From Cheilinus undulatus (Eukaryota; Chordata; Actinopteri; Labriformes; Labridae): a DNA stretch of 64,000 nucleotides. Positions 42,778 to 56,490 of this stretch are shown piece by piece (within the stretch, counting starts at the first letter, position 1; each line of letters opens with the position of its first letter). Made by a program: the position numbers and the translations under genes. The notes under the pieces are model-generated. The model searched no databases. It was given only the letters and a program-made list of their open reading frames with translations, and was not told the DNA's origin. The DNA lies in contig NC_054886.1 in NCBI RefSeq assembly GCF_018320785.1, positions 30,019,732 through 30,083,731 of the forward strand, read 5' to 3'.

Positions 42778-43655
42778 AATACAATACAATACAATAATAA
42801 CTTTATTAGTCTGATTGCTGATGGCTTAAAAGATCTTCTATATCTTTCCATCCTGCAGCGATGAGAGAGAAGCCGTCCACCACCGTTGTTTCTTTGCTCA
42901 CTGAGGGAGATATGAAGTGGATGATCCATGTTTCTCAGAATGGCCTCCCCCTTCCTCAGTGCGCGTCTCTCCACCTCATCCTCCAATGAGTTCAACTTGA
43001 TTCCGACCACAGAGCAAGCTTTTTTCACCAGTTTGTTCAGATGCCTTGCATCCTTGTGTTTTACACTGCCTCCCCAGCAGACTGCAGCATAAAACAGAAC
43101 ACTTGCCACCACAGACTGATAAAACATCTGCAGCATCTTACTGCAGATGTCTATTGATCGGAGTCTTCTCAGGCAAAAGAGGCGGCTCTGCCCCTTTTGT
43201 AGATGAAGTCTAAGTTTTTAGACCAGTCCAAGTTATTATCCAGGTGTACACCTAAATATTTATATGTTGTCACCACCTCTATGTCCACACCACAAGTGTT
43301 CACTGGCTGAAGAGCGGGTTTGGATCTGCGGAAATCTATGATCATTTCCTTTGTCTTTGAGGTGTTGAGCAGGAGGCAGTTTTTGTGACTCCAGTCACTG
43401 AAGGCACTTATCAGATCCCTGTATTCGGCTTCTTGTCCATTTCTGATACATGCCATGATAGCAGTGTCATCCGAGTATTTCTGGATGTGGCAGGACTCAG
43501 TGCTGTATTTGAAGTCTGATGTATACAGTGTGAACAGGAATGGAGTCAGGACCGTCCCTTGTGGAGCCCCTGCACTGCTCATTAATGTCCCAGAAACACA
43601 GTTCCCCAGCCTGACAAACTGTGGCCTTCCTGTCAGGTAATCTGTAATCTGTGGA
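42778..43655 (-). mobile_element. Rex1-like non-LTR retrotransposon, 5'-truncated
   Basis: Minus-strand frames give the end of a reverse transcriptase: DYLTGRPQFVRLG, GAPQGTVLTPFLF, a YSDDTA catalytic box (from the usual F/YxDD), then KYLGVHLDNNLDWSKN and, after a one-base shift near 43180, KMLQMFYQSVVASVLFYAAV and MERYRRSF. The 3' end carries TATTGTATTGTATTGTATT. It is 5'-truncated near 43655, as usual for LINEs. The frameshift makes it inactive. Confidence 0.85.
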
Positions 43656-45130
43656 AAATAAGTGGCAAATATTCATTAAAAGAGGAAAAAAATTGGTTTG
43701 AAGAGGCAGAAAATGAAATGAAGCAGCAAAAATTGGTTAAAAAATTTAAAGTGGTAGAAATGGTTATCAGAGTGGTGAAAATTGGCTAAAAAGTGGCAAC
43801 AATATTAGATACAAGTAGCAAAATGCACAGTAAATTTGCTCTAAAAATGGCAAAAATTGATTAAAGAGGTTAAATTGGTTAAAGGTTAAAGTGGCAAAAA
43901 TCTGTTAATAGTGAAAAAACAGTAAAATGGTAAAAGCAGTGTAAAAAGTGACAAAACAATGCAAAAATCAATGGAATATGTCAAAAATTGGTAGAAAAAA
44001 GTGGAGAATTGTGGTTAAAGAGTGGCAAATATTGATTTTAAGTGGCAAAAAAAGGTTAACAGAGGCAGGAAATAGGGATAAATCAGCAACAATTAGTAAA
44101 AAAAATAAAAAGTGGCCAGAATGGTTATCAAATATGGTGAAATTAATTCAAAAGCGCCAAATATATTATAAAGGTGGCAAAAATGTGGGGAAAAAGTAGC
44201 AAAAAAAGATAAAAAAGTAGCAACAAAATGAGATAGAAGTGGCCAAAAAGGGCTGTAAATTTGCTCTAAAACTGGCAAAAATGTGTCAAAAGAGGTTAAA
44301 TTGGGCTAAAGTGGCAAAAGTCTGTTATTAGTGGCAAAAAATTGAAGAAAATTGGTAAATACAGTTTAAAAAGTGGCGACAAAAATGCATGAATAGATGT
44401 GACATGTAGGAAGTTGGCAGAATAAACTGGTGAAACATGGTTAAAGAGTGGAAAGTATTGATTGTAAGTGGCAAAAATGGGTGAAAGGAGGCAAAAAAAA
44501 AATAGGGATAAATCATCAAAAAAAAAAAAAAAAATTGAAAAAAAAAAAAGGCTAACAGGGGCAAAAAGTGGCTAACAGCGGCAAAAATAGTAGCAGCAAC
44601 AAAAATAGATAAAAGTGGAAAAATAGGCTGCAAAAATGATGGAAAGTGTTAGAAAGTGCAAAAATGGGTTAAAAGAGGTTAAATTTGACTAAAACGTGCA
44701 AAAATGGGTTAATAGTGTCAAAAATTGGAAATACAATGTTCAAAGTATAAAAGGTTGAAAAAAAGTTGTAAAGTGGTCAAATTGGTTTAACATTTAGAAA
44801 ATTGTCAGAATAAAGTAGTAAAATGTGTGAAATACTGATTTTAAGTGGCAAGAAAATTTTAAAATAGGGATAAAGCAGCAGATATGAGTAAAAAAAATAA
44901 AAAGTGGCCAAAAAGGCCATCAAATATGGTGGAAATTAGTTAAAAAGGGACCATCATGGGTATGGTTCCATGGTACCAAACATGGATAAGTACCAAAATG
45001 TGCCTTAAAAAAAAAAAAAAGCAGAAATCGGCATGAAAAATGGTAAAAAGTGTTTAGAATATGGCAAAAAGAAAAAAAAAAAAGGGTTAACAATGGCAGC
45101 AATTTGGCAAAAAAATTTCAAAAGTTAGTT
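43656..45130 (-). repeat. T-rich degenerate array, inverted (copy 4, 1.5 kb)
   Basis: This is the reverse complement of the arrays at 7.1, 32.3 and 34.8 kb, with units such as GTGGCAAAAATTGGTTAAAA. It is the longest copy in the window and starts directly at the 5' truncation point of the Rex1-like element, which may have landed in it. Poly-A stretches interrupt it. No GGGCCCC module was seen. Confidence 0.8.
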
Positions 45131-45135
45131 CAACA

Positions 45136-46377
45136 TACATTGATACAGTTCATAACAGGACTGAGCGTGGCCCTTTCTCTGGGTTTGTATAATCCCAGCC
45201 AACACTGTGGTGATGTTGACAACTACACGTGTTTGCTCTACTTCTCTTGTGACACATGTCTCATTAATTTTGTTTGTTTGATTGAGTCTAGATTTCTTTT
45301 GAAGGGAATCATTTTATCTGATCATAACGTAACAACCATGGTACTAACTACCCATAATTCCTGAAATTTCTACATCAATATTCAACTTTTATTAACACTT
45401 CTAATCAAGTACATGAGGCAAAACTCTTCCTTTAGAGGCCTAATAAAAAAAAAAAAAAAAAAAAAGAATATAACACCATCTGTACTTACTGTCATGTGTC
45501 TCCTGACTATGGCTCGTTCATTTGTTTGTTTTTGAAGTTTATATTTCCTTATTGGTTGAACTTTGCACAGGCTTCAGATGAAGTGACACATGTGAGATGG
45601 CCCTTATGATGTTTTAAACCTGATAAAGTTCTGAAGAATTTGTTTAGACAAGATACTGCACCTACAAACATGTTCATCCCCGTGGATGTTTCACCCTCTT
45701 ATTGATTTTACATAACCACAAATCATGGTCATTATAATTTGTTTGTTTGTTTGTTTGTTTTTTCTAAAAACACACACAACTGTGTCATGAACCACTAGGT
45801 CAAATTTCAGTCATTAAAAAACATCTCTAAGTTCATAAAATTAAGCTTTTACAAAAATTCTAGAGAAAACCATTACATTTATGTCACGACAGACAGGCAG
45901 ATAAGAGCTAAAAGTCTCTGTTTGATTTTCTCATCTTTAAGTCTTCAGGTATTACTTATCCATCAGTTTTTTAATTATATGAAGTTATGTTTCTTCTCCC
46001 CTTTTTGAAACATCTTTGTTGTGAAGTTGCTGCTGAAAACAATCTGTCAGAGAGCATCGGGCCCAAAATGGGCACAATTAATTAGTGGTCATCCTCACTT
46101 TAGATCTGATAGGATCCTCCTCCAATTATCATTTCTTTTATAAATTTGTGTGCAGATCTTTAACTTCTTGTCTGGCAAAGGTTGTCAATTGGCATAATTT
46201 TTGAAGTACTTATGTTTTATTTGAGAAAGTGTCAATATATTGTGGAACATACTCGGGTGAAACAATCTAAAATACATTTGTTTGGTTAATCAAATCCATC
46301 TACTTAAAACCAACAGACTGTATGTGGAAACATAGCCTATAATACTTTGACACGAAGTGGATTTTTCGTCCCTTTAG
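45136..46377 (+). repeat. Upstream and first-intron remains of lectin copy A
   Basis: From the CATTGATAC near 45136 this matches the duplicate at 50043. From about 45935 it matches the intron of lectin copy C (GTTGCTGCTGAAAAC, GAGAGCAT-GGGCCCAAAATG). At GTGTGCAGAT (near 46160) it jumps to CTTTAACTTCTTGT. In copy C these two points are separated by the first lectin-domain exon, so that exon has been deleted here. Confidence 0.7.
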
Positions 46378-46978
46378 AAAACCTGTCTGATCCGAGGAGG
46401 GAATTTTTCATCGGTGCACAGCTCTAGTGAGCAGGACTTTATTCAGTCATTGATACTGGGCCTCACTCATTCATAACCACTCACATGGCTTGGAGGCTCA
46501 GATGCAGAGCAGGTACGTTACTGAAGACTAAAATCAAAATGTTACCAAAATCTTCATTCATCCCTTGATGTCCATTTTTTATTGCTGCGCTGATCTTTTA
46601 GGAGGGTACCTGGTTCTGGAGTGATGGTACTCTTTTTGACTTCAGCTACTGGGATGTGGGTCAGCCTGATAACCGTGCACAGGCTTGCTGTCTGCTCATG
46701 AACTTTGGAGGTAAATTTATGTGAAACTGGAGAAATTTTCTTTTTTTCTGAGGTCTGAGCGTAATACAGACATTTTTATCTGCACTAACATATGCAGTCA
46801 TGTACTTAAGTACTGTACCTGAAGTTTAGATACTTCACCTCATTACCTGAGATTAGACAAGCCATTAATAGTCAGTTTATCTCTAATTACCTCTCTCTGT
46901 CTGTTCACAGGTTACAAAAAATTTGATGATCAGCCTTACTATTACACAAAGCCATTCGTCTGTTCGATGAAACCATGA
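46378..46978 (+). pseudogene. C-type lectin copy A: last three exons only, with a stop
   Basis: Exons 46378-46512, 46602-46710 and 46911-46978 encode the latter two thirds of a secreted fish C-type lectin domain. Seen: SVHSSSEQDFIQSLI, TWLGGSD, EGTWFWSDGT, YWDVGQPDN with a QPD galactose-type motif, and GYKKFDDQPYYYTKPFVCSM ending in KP-stop. A TAA replaces a tyrosine codon (TAT in copy C) after THS in the first of these exons. The exon that opens the lectin domain has been deleted, and no signal-peptide exon was found. The last exon is intact and is the one that copy C lacks. Such lectins act as extracellular carbohydrate-binding or immune proteins; this copy cannot. Confidence 0.85.
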
Positions 46979-47097
46979 AGTCTCTTTGGATGACAGAGGC
47001 ACCTACAGTAAAAAGGGCATTTTCTTAGCAATGTCCTTTCAAATACTTTTCGAAGTCTATAATTTCCTTTATAATGTTTAATCCAGAGGGTCACATA

Positions 47098-48711
<1,614 letters not shown>

Positions 48712-48713
48712 TA

Positions 48714-49060
48714 GATAAGTACCATTATAATTATTACCCACACCGATGAAATCAGCAGGTGGTTATGTAAAAGGTTCCATATCGTTGTCTGTTCATTTCT
48801 TTGTTTGTTTGTATGTGTACAAGACAACTCGAGAACGGAAAGTCGGATCTTCACCAAACTTTCAGGGAATATTGGGATAGTGACAGGGAAGAATTGATCA
48901 GATTTTGGTGATGATCTGCACAGCCGTTCGGTTTTTCTCGCACTTTGAATTTTGAACACCATAGTAATCAATGGGAGCATGAGTTCCTTGGCGGTGCTAC
49001 TTAGGCGTGGGTCAGCAACCTCAGACGGCCATTCTAGTCTCTAACTGTATTTTTATTCTT
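48714..49060 (+). repeat. Dispersed repeat fragment of unknown type
   Basis: The stretch with ACTCGAGAACGGAAAGTCGG, TTCACCAAACTTTCAGGG and TTTTGGTGATGATCTGCAC resembles a repeat I associate with several fish genomes. No ends, target duplication or second copy were found in this window. The stretch 49060-50040 that follows contains an (AAT)n microsatellite (49739-49774) and nothing else recognised. Confidence 0.4.
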
Positions 49061-49734
49061 TGACTGTGAAAGGATTGGAACAATGTTACCATTTTGTTAT
49101 TTTTAACTGTTTCTTGTCAACAACACAATAAAGGCCTAAACACAGAAAAAGCAGCTATTATGAGTCTGAATAGATCATGGCTCTTTGATCAATCTGCCTG
49201 AAGCATGGGGTTGGTGTTGGAATTGTTGCCCTGCAGTGGTTCATCTCCTATCTACTCCATAGCTACTGTGTGAGCAGCAGCACCACCTACTGGTAGACTG
49301 TACACAAAGCATCACAATCCTCCTCTATTTTACAAACATAATGACAAGTATAAAACACGACAGAAAATCAATATTCAACACTAACTAAAGGTTTATTAGG
49401 ATGTTCAGCTTCTAATTTACATTTCATTATCAGTTTAAAAGTTTGCTGTTTAACACTTGAAAGTCCAGAATTCAAGACCTACAAGACAGACTGTTAGAGC
49501 TGGTTTAGACTGCTAGATTACAAACTCTGTTCAGATGAAATAACACAAAAACACGGATTAAACTCATTCCTGTATGATATTTAGTAATATTTTTCATCAC
49601 ATCCAGCAAACTGTAATCACACCATATACAAACACCTGTATTTACAAAAGATAATTCATTTAACACTCAGAACAAGAAAAAAAATAATTCTTGTGTCGAA
49701 TTCCATGCTGAAACATTTAATTTTGATTCCCTTT

Positions 49735-49775
<41 letters not shown>

Positions 49776-50042
49776 CATAATATCCAAGTATCATAAACAA
49801 TCCATCTACAGAAAATATATTTCAGGGGTGGAATTGCTGAAATTGTTGTCCTGATCACCAGAAAGTTTAGGTGGGACATTTCTGAGAAATTCTGCAATGC
49901 TGTTACCACCTCCTTTTGTCAGTTTCACCTGTATTTTCATTCAAAACTAAGATGTTTCTTTTTTATGTCATTCCAGAAATATTAATTGTCACTACACTAA
50001 AGCTTCATCCAGGAGGAATGCTACAAGCTGATCCAGCACAAA

Positions 50043-50870
50043 TGCATTGATACTTTTAATAACAGTACTGGGAGGGACTGTTCTCTGGGTTTGTATGATT
50101 CCACATGTGGTTGCTCAACTCCTCATGAGACACATGACTCTTTTATTTTATTTGTGTTAGATTAAGTCTTCAGTTCAGTTGGATTTTCTTAGAAGGGAAT
50201 AATTTTATCCAATCATAAAGACGGCAAGTATAGTAAAAATTATCCAACTGTTCTGAATTTTCTACACCAACATTCAACTACATTAACACTTTTTATCAAG
50301 CACATGAGGAAACCCACCCTTCTGAGGCCTAACAACAAAAACCTAAGGACTATAACTCCATACTGTACCTATGTCATCTGTGTTTCCTGACTGTGGCTCT
50401 TTCATTTGTTTGTTTTTGACGTTTATAGCCCAGCTGAATTTCCAAAGAAGGAATTCACTGATACTGTTAAAACACTTACATAGTGAGACTTTCAGAGCCA
50501 GTTAGATACATAAACTCAACAAAGAAAACCTCCTTGTGGTTACGCCTCAGAGAAGTAGTTTTGATGTGATTTGATTTGGGCAGGGGTTTGTATGTGGTCT
50601 GGTCTGAGGACCCACCACTACCTCCTTAACAAGAAATCATTCTTTAGAGCCCACCTCAAGGTTAAGTATTAAATTTCCTTATTTCTTTATCAACTTTGAA
50701 TAGCCTTCTGATCAAGTAACAGATGGTAGCTGGTCCTTAATGACACCTTGAACCTGATAAGGTTTTAAAATATTTGTTAAGTCAGAGATACAGTGACTAT
50801 AAAACACGTTCACTCCCTTGAATGTGTTACCTTTTTATTGATATAATACATCAGTCATGGTCGATACACT
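50043..50870 (+). repeat. Lectin-locus duplicate B (upstream sequence only)
   Basis: Aligns with 45136-45740: CTCTGGGTTTGTAT, TGAGACACATG, GAAGGGAAT-ATTTTATC, TTCATTTGTTTGTTTTTGA and TTTTTATTGATATAA-type words in the same order. No lectin exon was recognised before sequence similarity ends at a (GT)n repeat. This suggests a third, stripped copy of the lectin duplication unit. Confidence 0.65.
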
Positions 50871-50928
50871 ACATGACAAATTATTATGCCAATGAAATTT
50901 TTCTTTTTGTCCTAAAAAGACAATGCAA

Positions 50929-51020
50929 GTTTGTGTGTGTGTGTGTGTGGGTGGGTGGGTGTGTGTGTGGGTGTGGGTGTCTGTGTGTGTGTGTGTGTGG
51001 GGGGGGGGGGGGGTAAAAAG
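50929..51020. repeat. (GT)n microsatellite with G-run
   Basis: About 70 bases of GT/GGGT units end in a 15-base G-run. On the minus strand this is (AC)n with a C-run. The open frames it produces are artefacts. Confidence 0.95.
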
Positions 51021-51394
51021 AGTGTGTGCATCTGTGTGTGTTTATTTTATTTGAGTTTTTATGATTTTGTTCTATTAAGTGTAGTAAAGTTTTGTCAATA
51101 TACTGGCCTTTGAAGGGTTAGAATTCCAAACGTATAATAAAAATTTGATATGCATGTTTCAGGCTAAAGTAATTTTAAGGGCTGGGTTGTTTAAAGACGG
51201 GGGAAAAAAAGAATATAACATTAACTTTAAAGCCAAATATAGGAAGTCAACATGTGTTGTCCTTAGGATAATCAATGTGAGGTTTTTCTTTTTAATCAGA
51301 CACGGCAAAAAAACAAGCAAACAAAAAAAAACAAACAAACAAACAAACAAAACAAAACATTTATATCAATGTTGCTGCCCATCTTAGAGCCTTG

Positions 51395-51443
51395 CAATAA
51401 TAATGATAATGACAACAACAATAATAACAGTAACGATAATAAA

Positions 51444-51482
<39 letters not shown>

Positions 51483-51572
51483 TATAATAATAATGACACT
51501 GCAAAAAATAAATAAATAAATAAATAAAAATTATAATAATTGTTGCTGCCAATTATAGACCCATCTCAGGGC

Positions 51573-51619
<47 letters not shown>

Positions 51620-51660
51620 CATAATGATAATAATAATCATAATAATAATAATTATGGAGG
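51395..51660. repeat. (AAT)n microsatellite cluster
   Basis: Three blocks of AAT units with interspersed GAT, AAC and AAAT variants, separated by short unique sequence. The two flanks GTTGCTGCC-AT at 51370 and 51541 repeat, so a small internal duplication is likely. The stretch 51660-53330 that follows is AT-rich with no recognised gene. Confidence 0.9.
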
Positions 51661-53630
51661 ACTGAGAGTGCCAAAATGAAATATATAAATATATAATACA
51701 TGAATTAATTAAATTTGCCATTAATTAATTAAACATGCAATTGATTAATTAAATAAATTATTTTTTTTTTTTTTTACAGAGAAATTTTTATAGGCAGTTG
51801 CAGAACTGCAGCATTTAAGCATCTATGACAGATCTGATCAGTACAAAGCTGAAATATGCAAAAGGAAACACCTGAGCCAAATAACTGAACAGCTTTTACT
51901 AAAGTGCCAGTTCTGCATATAGGAGTACATAGACTAACATTGACTCATGATAGGCAAATATTTGCTTTATCTGTGTGAATTAAGGATACAGGTCATAGTC
52001 AATGGCTGCTGCTCAGACGTGATGCTCTTGTAAGAATGACTAAGCATTTGTCATCAGTGTATCCAATAGAGTTTGATTTCCTTCAGCTTACAAATCTTAC
52101 AAAAATAAATGTCAATAATATGAACATATATTTTTCAGATTGTTTGTACTTTTTGATCATTTGCACTAAGAATGTCTTGTCTTGTTTGCACTCTGCTCAT
52201 TTGCATTGGGAATATTTTTTCCATTTTGTGTTGTTTATCAAAATGATTTGCATTTTTTTGCATCATAATATTTCTGATCTTGTGTTTATGAGGATAATTT
52301 GAACTTTTTCGAAAATGCAAACAATATATTCTTTTTTTAGTAAATAAGGTTCATTTGCTTGTGAGGGGAAATTGTATAGATATATTTGCATTTTTTTCAT
52401 TTGCTGTTAATGCTCAAATAATAATTTTAGGCCTGTTCATATAAACGTGTTAACACTCGTGTTTAATCTGGAAAGCTAAACGCGTTAAAAAAAAAAAAAA
52501 AACGCAATATAATCATATGACCACAAAACGACAACACCTAAGCTAACTAATATGATCGCTAATGGGTCGCCAGAAAGCAGACCATCAACATCATTCATGA
52601 CAAGGGGCTTCAAGACATCATTCGGGTCGCCTCAGGTGACCCGCACCACAGAACACCTATGAGAACTACTGTCACAAGAATCTGTCAGCTGTATGACTGC
52701 TAAAAAGGCAACTAAAGTGGAGCAGCTGGCCTGAGCTACATTTATTACACTGGCAAGAGACCACTGGACATCAGTCAGCAACTTCAGCTACCTTGGGGTA
52801 ACAGCACACCTGATCATTCACTTTACAGCAGAAGTTATTTTCTACCTGATGTGTTTGTCTTCTGGGCTTGTTTGCAGTTTATAAATATTATTGCTCAGTT
52901 AATTAAGACAATCTGATTTACAAACTACAGATAAGTTTAAAAATTCTAGTTTGTTTAATATTTCTTCATTTAAACACCATACTTGTGCTAATTTATCTCA
53001 AACAAAAATGCAAGTAAATGGTAGTATTTTAAATGTTGATTTATAGATAATAGGAATAATAATAACAATAATACTTTTTTTTGTAAAAAGCATTTTCAAA
53101 GTTTGCAAAGTTAAAATAATGAAAATAAACACTTGATAATAAGAACGTTTAAAAATCTAAAAATTGTTAAAACTAAACAAATGATGTGATTAATCATGAA
53201 TAATAACAGCAGTCTAAATCAGCTAGACTGAAACTTTAGGTTGTTTTCATTAAAATGATATGACTTGATGGTAACTGCTTAAGAAATGTTAAAAAAAAAA
53301 AAAAAAAATGAATGTAGAAGAGTGAGTCGCCCCCAAAATGCCCTAGGTCTTTAAGGGTTAATTCCAGGACTCTAATCTGATAGTTTAGTTGTGTAGTCTA
53401 GAGAAACCATGACACATGCTTGTTTTTAAAGCCAGTCCTCTTCATATTTGCATTTAGATGCCACCCTGATTCTTTGAACCTCAAGGTTAAATATTTGATT
53501 TTCTTATTGGTTAAACTTTTCACAGCCATCAAAAGTAAATACCACATGTTAAATAATCCAACATGATGCCTTCAATCTGATAAGATTCTGAGGTATTTGT
53601 CTAGACTAAGATATAAAGATAAGATAACTG

Positions 53631-53638
53631 TATATAAG
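53631..53638 (+). promoter_or_regulatory. TATA box of lectin copy C
   Basis: TATATAAG lies 72 bases upstream of the signal-peptide ATG at 53710, followed by a purine/pyrimidine start-like region. This spacing fits a short 5'UTR, as in highly expressed secreted fish lectins. No matching box was found in duplicates A or B. Confidence 0.55.
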
Positions 53639-53709
53639 AGACGCTCTGTCCAGCAGGACAGAGATGACAAAATCCATTCATCACTTCTACTACCTGCATC
53701 AACTCAGCC

Positions 53710-55301
53710 ATGAAGACGCTGGCCATGTTTCTACTCATCTGTGCCGGGATGGTCCTGACTAATGCTGCTGGTGAGTTTAACAGAGAAATTTGACATTTTA
53801 GCATACAATCGTTGTTTTTATGGAGTGAAAACTTTGTGTAAATTGAGTCACTGACTGTTCTGTTAAACCTTTCAGCTTTCCCACAAGCAGGGCCTGATGC
53901 GTGGATGGGAGAACCATCATTTCAATGGGGTGAGTTTTTGTTTTTTTCAGAAATTCAACACAATAGGCTCCTTTTTTCTTTTTTTTTTTTTTTGTTTTTG
54001 CTATTTTTTAGGTCGTGAAAACGATCTGATGAACACCACCTAAAATCAAGTTATTTAGCATTCTGTAGCCAAGAAGCAACAAAGATGTCCTTTTGTCCCT
54101 GCTGTGTTTAGTCCTTTTATTTGGAAGTTTGCAAGGATAGTGGACAACACAGAAAGACTGAAATTTGAGATATTATTGTGCATGCAAAGTACAGATGAAA
54201 AAGTCAGTGACTGCTGTCATATTCATCCGGCTGTTGCAGAAGCAGCGCCTGATGAAAAGACAGTGGAAGTATCCATTCAGGAAGGTGAGCTGGCATTCTC
54301 TCTAGTTTTAGAAAACTGAAAGACCTTGAACCAATATGAGACAGAGTAGAGCTAAAAGGTTTCATTTTCATTTTCTAAGTCTATATTTAAGTCTTCGGGT
54401 ATTGTGTCTTTTCCCATTTTTGAAACTTCTTTGTTGTTAAGTTGCTGCTGAAAACACTCTGTCGGAGAGCATTGGGCCCAAAATGGGCACAATTATCTAG
54501 TGGCATGTGCCTCGCTTTGATCTGATAGGGTCCTCCTCCAATCATCATTTCTTTTGTAAATTTGTGTGCAGATGAGGATCGCATCGTCCAGATATCAATA
54601 TCTTGTCCCCACAAATGGAGTGGTTACGGGGGCTGCTGTTTCCTCTACATTTCAACACAAATGACTTGGGCTAATGCTGAGGTAATCAGAGTTTTGGTTA
54701 AAATGTGGCAAAACGGTGACATTTGGATAGTTTTCTTTAACTTCTTGTTAAGCAAAGGTTGTTAATTAGTATATTTTTTAAATTATTTAAGTTTTATTTG
54801 ACAAAATATCAACATATTGTGGAAAATCTTCAGGTAAAATGATCTAGAATATATATTGTTGGTTAATCAAATCCATCTACCTAAAAGCAACAGACTGTAT
54901 ATGGAAAAATAGCCTGTAATACTTTGACACCACTTAATGCCTCTCTTTGTGGATGTTTCAACCCTTTAGAAAACCTGTCTGAGCCGAGGGGGGCACCTTG
55001 CGTCGGTGCACAGCTCTAGTGAGCAGAACTTTATTCAGTCATTGATACTGGGCCTCACTCATTCATATCCACTCACATGGCTTGGAGGCTCAGACGAGCA
55101 GCAGGTACGTTACTGAAGACTACAACCAAAATGTTACTTAAAGCTTCCCTCAGCCCATGATGTACATTTTTATTGCTGCTCTGATCTTTTAGGAGGGTAC
55201 CTGGTTCTGGAGTGATGGTACTCCTTTTGAATTCAACTACTGAGATGCAGGTCAGCCTGATAACTATAAACAGGCACACTGTCTGGTCATGAACTACGGA
55301 G
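53710..55301 (+). pseudogene. C-type lectin copy C: first six exons, stop in the last, no terminal exon
   Basis: Exons 53710-53770, 53876-53929, 54240-54284, 54572-54681, 54970-55104 and 55193-55301 splice in frame. A signal peptide (MKTLAMFLLICAGMVLTNAA) is followed by a short linker, CPHKWSGYGGCCFLYIS opening the lectin domain, WANAEKTCLSRGGHLASVHS, TWLGGSD, EGTWFWSDGT and a GQPDN motif of the QPD galactose type. In the sixth exon TGA at 55241-55243 replaces the tryptophan seen in copy A (YWD). The final exon expected after 55301 is missing because LINE sequence begins within about 10-20 bases. A secreted ladderlectin- or ice-structuring-like protein would be the intact form. Expression of a truncated product is possible but lectin activity is unlikely. 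Confidence 0.85.
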
Positions 55302-55309
55302 GTAAATTT

Positions 55310-56490
55310 ATGTACAGCTTTAAAATTACCTAAAATAATAACTTTGTCATATTTAGGATAGATAAAAGAGAGCAGCTCTGAAAATTCTGTCATTAAAGAG
55401 GTGCAACGTTTAGGTGGTCTATAGATGGTTAAACATAGTATGGGAGGAATGCTAAAAACAAAGGAGTGATATTCAAAAGATAAATACTCATCACATAAAA
55501 TGTCTCTAAAACCATGGTGTGCTAAAGAATTGTGGCTGTCCCCCCTCCTCTTTTACCTTGTCTAAAAGAATATGAAAATTGGTAGTTAGGAGGAGAGGCT
55601 TCAATAAGGGTTGCAGGTGCATCAATGCTGAGCCAAGTTTCAGTTAGAAACATAACATCAGTATTATTGTCTAAAATAAAGCCATTAATGAGAAAATTCT
55701 TGTCAAAAAGAGATCTCACATTTCAAAGGGCCATGTTAAGTGTAGTGTGTGATGTTTGGGGGGATCAGATGGTGGGGTGAGTGAGATTATGTGCTTAAGA
55801 TTATGCAGATTTGCGGTGGTAGTCGGTGTGCTCTCTGGTGGTAATAATGACAGCGACAGGTGAGTAGTTGGGAAAATCAGAGGATCCGAGTCCAGTAGGG
55901 TGTGCGTTACTGTTAAAAGAGGAACTGAAATGATAGGTACTAGGACCAGGGGGACATCAGTCTCTGCTGGACTGGGCTGACAAGCGGGCATGCTGGATGT
56001 CAGGTTGGTGGACAGCAGATGGCAACTGAAGCCTGTCAGCCTCGAAGAGATGTCTTCTCTGCCAGAAGGCATCAAAATTGTTAGTAAAGCCTACGTTATG
56101 AGAGCCACAGGCAGAGGAGAACCAGGTGTTTACACTTAACAGCCTGCTGGAACACCCCACGTCTTGGTCACAGGTGGGGGTGTGGCCAGAAATAAAAACA
56201 CCTAAAAGGGACTAATTTACTGCGTTAAAGAGGTGGAGGAAATCTTGTTTTAAAAAGTTCAGACTGCTGTTTGGAAATGTCGTTTGTACCTGAATGGATG
56301 ATGAGTCTGTTGACCTTCGGATAGGATTTCCTGATGTCAGGAATTTTCTCCGCTATGTCCTTAACGGTGGCACCAGGGAATGACAGCGTGACCGCCACCT
56401 CATGCACATGTTCCTTATGACGGCGTCCCTGATGATGAGGGTTGATGGAGGCGCCGCCTGACAGAGAGGAGGCTGACATGCAGCCCTTTC
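55310..56490 (-). mobile_element. L2/CR1-like LINE fragment (ORF1 esterase and ORF2 endonuclease)
   Basis: Reading the minus strand from right to left in the window: an SGNH-esterase-like ORF1 segment (VTLSFPGATVKDIAEKIPDI, then LIIHSGTNDI, around 56390-56260) and its C-terminal tail. Next comes an ORF2 endonuclease start (DVMFLTETWLS near 55650, GGGTATI, then VIILGNFK, where the family has GDFN, near 55330). The reverse transcriptase is missing: the element stops at lectin sequence near 55310. The lost 3' half is unusual for LINEs and implies deletion or rearrangement. The 5' part may run further right, to about 56.9 kb. Confidence 0.75.

Noticed and set aside
51296..51552. Tyrosine-rich open frames
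   Set aside because: Produced by the (AAT)n microsatellite on the minus strand.
54012..54045. Extra lectin exon after exon 2 (GRENDLMNTT-stop)
   Set aside because: It has an acceptor but no donor and ends in TAA. Splicing exon 2 to 54240 keeps the frame into the lectin domain, so this is intron sequence.
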